Of a stretch of 64,000 nt of DNA, positions 61,908 through 64,000 are shown piece after piece. The position numbers and the translations under genes were made by a program. Numbering within the stretch: position 1 is the first letter of the stretch; each line of letters begins with the position of its first letter. Where the stretch lies: positions 1,798,001 through 1,862,000 of the forward strand of contig CAWAXW010000006.1 in NCBI GenBank assembly GCA_963786155.1, written 5' to 3'. Below the pieces are notes generated by a model. That model made no database searches. It saw only the letters and a list, made by a program, of their open reading frames with translations, and had not been told where the DNA came from. Source of the DNA: CAWAXW01 sp963786155 (lineage in GTDB: Bacteria > Actinomycetota > CADDZG01 > WHSQ01).

Positions 61908-63317
61908 ATGCCGAAACTCTCGCGGGCCAAGGCTCCTTTTCTCTTGGCGCTCGTTCTCGCCTTGGGCCTCCCCAGCGGGGCGGGCGGGAGCCACGGCGAG
62001 TCGGCGACCCAGGACCCGCCGGGCCTCGAGGGCCGGCCGAACGTCCTGATCATCATCACCGACGACCAGAGGGCCCGGGGGACGCTCGGCGTCATGCCCC
62101 AGACCCGGGCTCGTTTCCAGGCGCAAGGCGCCCGGTTCCCCAACGCCTTTGCCACCACTCCAACGTGTTGCCCCTCCCGGGCCTCGGTGCTCACAGGTCT
62201 CTACGCGCACAACCACGGCGTGCTCACGAGCGAGAAGGGGCAACAGAACAACCTCGACCACGAGATCACGTTGCAGCGATACCTCTCCGATAGCGGCTAC
62301 ACGACCGGCATCTACGGCAAGTTCCTAAATGGGTGGCGGGCGTCCGACGATCCCCCATATTTCGACAAGTGGGCCGTGCTCGCGGGGAACATCCATCACG
62401 GTTATCGCAACGGGTTGTGGAACGTGCAGGGCGAAGCCGTGGACCTGAAGCCCTACAGCACGAACTTCCTCGCGTGACGATCCGTCGATTTCATCCGCGA
62501 CGCAGAGACCGACGATGCGCGTCCGTGGTTCATGTACGTCGCGCCGATCGCCCCCCACGAACCATCGATCCCCCACGACGATTACAAGGACGTCGAGGTA
62601 GCGCCGCTGGAAGAGAGCCCGGCGTTCTTCGAAGACGTGAGCGACAAGCCAACGTACGTCGCCGACTCACAGAGGAAGCCCGAGAGGGTGCGCGAGAAGC
62701 GGGAACGAATGATCAGGACCCTCTACTCGGTCGACGACCTGGTAGGCGATCTCTTCGACGAGCTCGCCGAGTCGGGAGAGCTGAAAGACACGCTCGCCAT
62801 CTATCTCTCCGACAACGGATGGCTATGGGGCGAGCACGGCATGGTCGGAAAACGCGTGCCCTATACGGATTCGGTCTCGATCCCGTTCTTGATGCGCTGG
62901 TCGGGCCACACGAGCCCGGGCATCGTCGACGACCGGCTGATCGGAACGATCGATATCACGCCGACCATCCTCGATGCAGCAGGGGTCACTCCCTCGCACC
63001 AGCCCGACGGCCACTCACTGCTCGATTCCTTCGAACGCGATCGCTTGTTGCTCGAGCACTGGGACCGGGCAGCCCGCAACACCCCGAACTGGGCCTCGCT
63101 CGTGACGGACACGTACCAATACGTCGAGCACTACCTCGAAGATCGATTCGTTGTCACGTACGCGGAGTACTACGACGAGGAATCAGATCCATGGCAGTTG
63201 AACAACCTGCTGGGCGACCCCGACCCCCTGAACAACCCCAACGTCAGCGACATATCGGTGCGCCTACTAACCGACATCCGCTGCGAAGGAACCACGGGCC
63301 CCAACCCCTGCCCGTAG
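61908..63317 (+). CDS. Secreted sulfatase (N-sulfoglucosamine-type), interrupted by an in-frame TGA
   Basis: About 469 codons. Signal peptide (PKLSRAKAPFLLALVLALGL), N-terminal metal site NVLIIITDDQRARG, and formylglycine motif CCPSRASVLTGLY; later YLSDNGWLWGEHG and a Lys-Arg pair are also typical. TGA at 62475-62477 interrupts it. Reading 62474-62475 as one wobble base of an Ala codon and adding one C after 62478 gives NFLADRSVDFIRD with no stop, so a paired indel error is likely. No anaerobic or FGE maturation gene is near. Confidence 0.85.
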
Positions 63318-63319
63318 GG

Positions 63320-64000
63320 CTAGTCGACCAGAGTCCTGGTTGCTTCGACGTCTAGTTTCATTTGTTCGACCAGGGCATCTACTGAGTCGAACTTCTTTTC
63401 GTCGCGGAGGCGGGTCCAGAATTCGACTCTCAGGACTTCGCCGTAGAGGTCTTCGTCAAAGTCCAACAGGTACGTCTCGATCACTGGAGGGGTCGATGAC
63501 TCCTCGCCGCCGAAGGTTGGGTTCACACCCAGGTTGGTGGCGGCTGCATACCAGCGGTCCCCTACGCGCGCTCTGCCTGCGTAGACGCCGATCGGGGGGT
63601 GAGCTAGCGAGGGATCTACCGCGAGGTTCGCCGTAGGAAAACCGAGGCTTGCGCCTCGATCGGCGCCGTGTTGGACGACACCGTCCACATCGAAGGGTCG
63701 GCCCAGCAGTGAATGGGCCAGTTCGAGGTCACCTGTGGCTATCGCCTCGCGCGTCCGGCTCGATGAGGCCCGGCCGCCTGCGGCTTCGACCAACGGCAGT
63801 CCGACAACCTCGAAGCCCATGTCCTCACCCAGGGAGCGGAGCAGATCGACATCACCGACCGCTTTGTGGCCGAAGCGCCATCTCTCGCCTACAACGACCG
63901 AGCGCGCGCCTACGCCCTTGACCAGGACGTCTTCGACGAAGCGCTCCGGCGGCCATTGCGACAACGCCTTGTCGAAGGCGAGGACCACCGTGGTGTCGAT
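63320..64000 (-). CDS. ribF: Bifunctional riboflavin kinase/FAD synthetase (5' part outside the window)
   Basis: The frame is open to the window edge. The FAD-synthetase domain shows VVVGERWRFGHKAVGD and SSSRTREAIATGDLELA; the riboflavin-kinase domain shows GRPFDVDGVVQHGADRGASL, GFPTANLAV, GVYAGRARV and NLGVNPTFGG. It phosphorylates riboflavin to FMN and adenylates it to FAD. Position after rpsO follows conserved order; truB would be expected next. Its stop is two bases from the sulfatase stop (convergent). Confidence 0.94.
   Translation of the reverse strand: MDTTVVLAFDKALSQWPPERFVEDVLVKGVGARSVVVGERWRFGHKAVGDVDLLRSLGEDMGFEVVGLPLVEAAGGRASSSRTREAIATGDLELAHSLLGRPFDVDGVVQHGADRGASLGFPTANLAVDPSLAHPPIGVYAGRARVGDRWYAAATNLGVNPTFGGEESSTPPVIETYLLDFDEDLYGEVLRVEFWTRLRDEKKFDSVDALVEQMKLDVEATRTLVD

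Noticed and set aside
62475..62477. Selenocysteine or stop readthrough in the sulfatase
   Set aside because: The position is not catalytic, no SECIS-like hairpin was seen, and a paired indel explains it with the expected residues.

Overview
The window is high-GC, gene-dense bacterial DNA that I read as a chromosome segment of an uncultured member of the Actinomycetota. The evidence is a long conserved block that I remember as typical of mycobacteria and relatives (dut, nrdR, LysM gene, lexA, hflX, dapF, miaA, miaB, recX, recA, then pgsA, ftsK, rnj, dapA, dapB, M16 peptidase, pnp, rpsO, ribF), a deazaflavin (F420)-type nitroreductase, and LexA boxes of the form GAAC-N4-GTTC. It is not a close relative of Mycobacterium or Streptomyces: it has a B12-type class II ribonucleotide reductase, the DapL aminotransferase route to diaminopimelate, and RNase Y.

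Layout. 1-12.5 kb is accessory: three secreted CocE/NonD hydrolases, a secreted BNR protein, small GNAT/VOC/SRPBCC/DHFR-like enzymes, a PD-(D/E)XK nuclease behind two LexA boxes, and a scarred zone around a tRNA-Gly gene with remnants of an SDR, an ArdC/ImmA-type peptidase and a second BNR gene. 12.6-30.1 kb is core: moaA, dut, nrdR, nrdJ (with two NrdR-box-like sites), LysM gene, lexA, hflX, dapL, dapF, miaA, an extradiol-dioxygenase-like gene, miaB, rny, recX, recA. 30.2-45.1 kb is a second accessory block inside the conserved order: a methyltransferase, five overlapping genes for membrane-anchored coiled-coil proteins, an RTX-like secreted protein, and a signalling operon (12-HAMP hybrid kinase, CheR, CheB, REC-PAS kinase). 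45.1-64 kb is core again: thioesterase, membrane protein, thpR, cinA, pgsA, rimO, rodZ-like, ftsK, rnj, dapA, lipoprotein, dapB, M16 peptidase, pnp, rpsO, a sulfatase, and ribF running off the end.

How the genes work together. DNA damage: LexA boxes lie before lexA and its divergent LysM gene, before recA-recX and before the PD-(D/E)XK nuclease, so one SOS regulon can be read from sequence. dNTP supply: NrdR and its likely target NrdJ are both here, with dUTPase. Cell wall: dapA, dapB, dapL and dapF cover most of the diaminopimelate pathway. RNA decay and modification: RNase Y, RNase J, PNPase, MiaA, MiaB, RimO.

Quality warning. About ten otherwise ordinary genes are broken by small indels. 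In most, the extra base looks like two alternative bases of one polymorphic, usually wobble, position written side by side. This points to a consensus error from a mixed population, not to gene death, so these genes are annotated as single loci.
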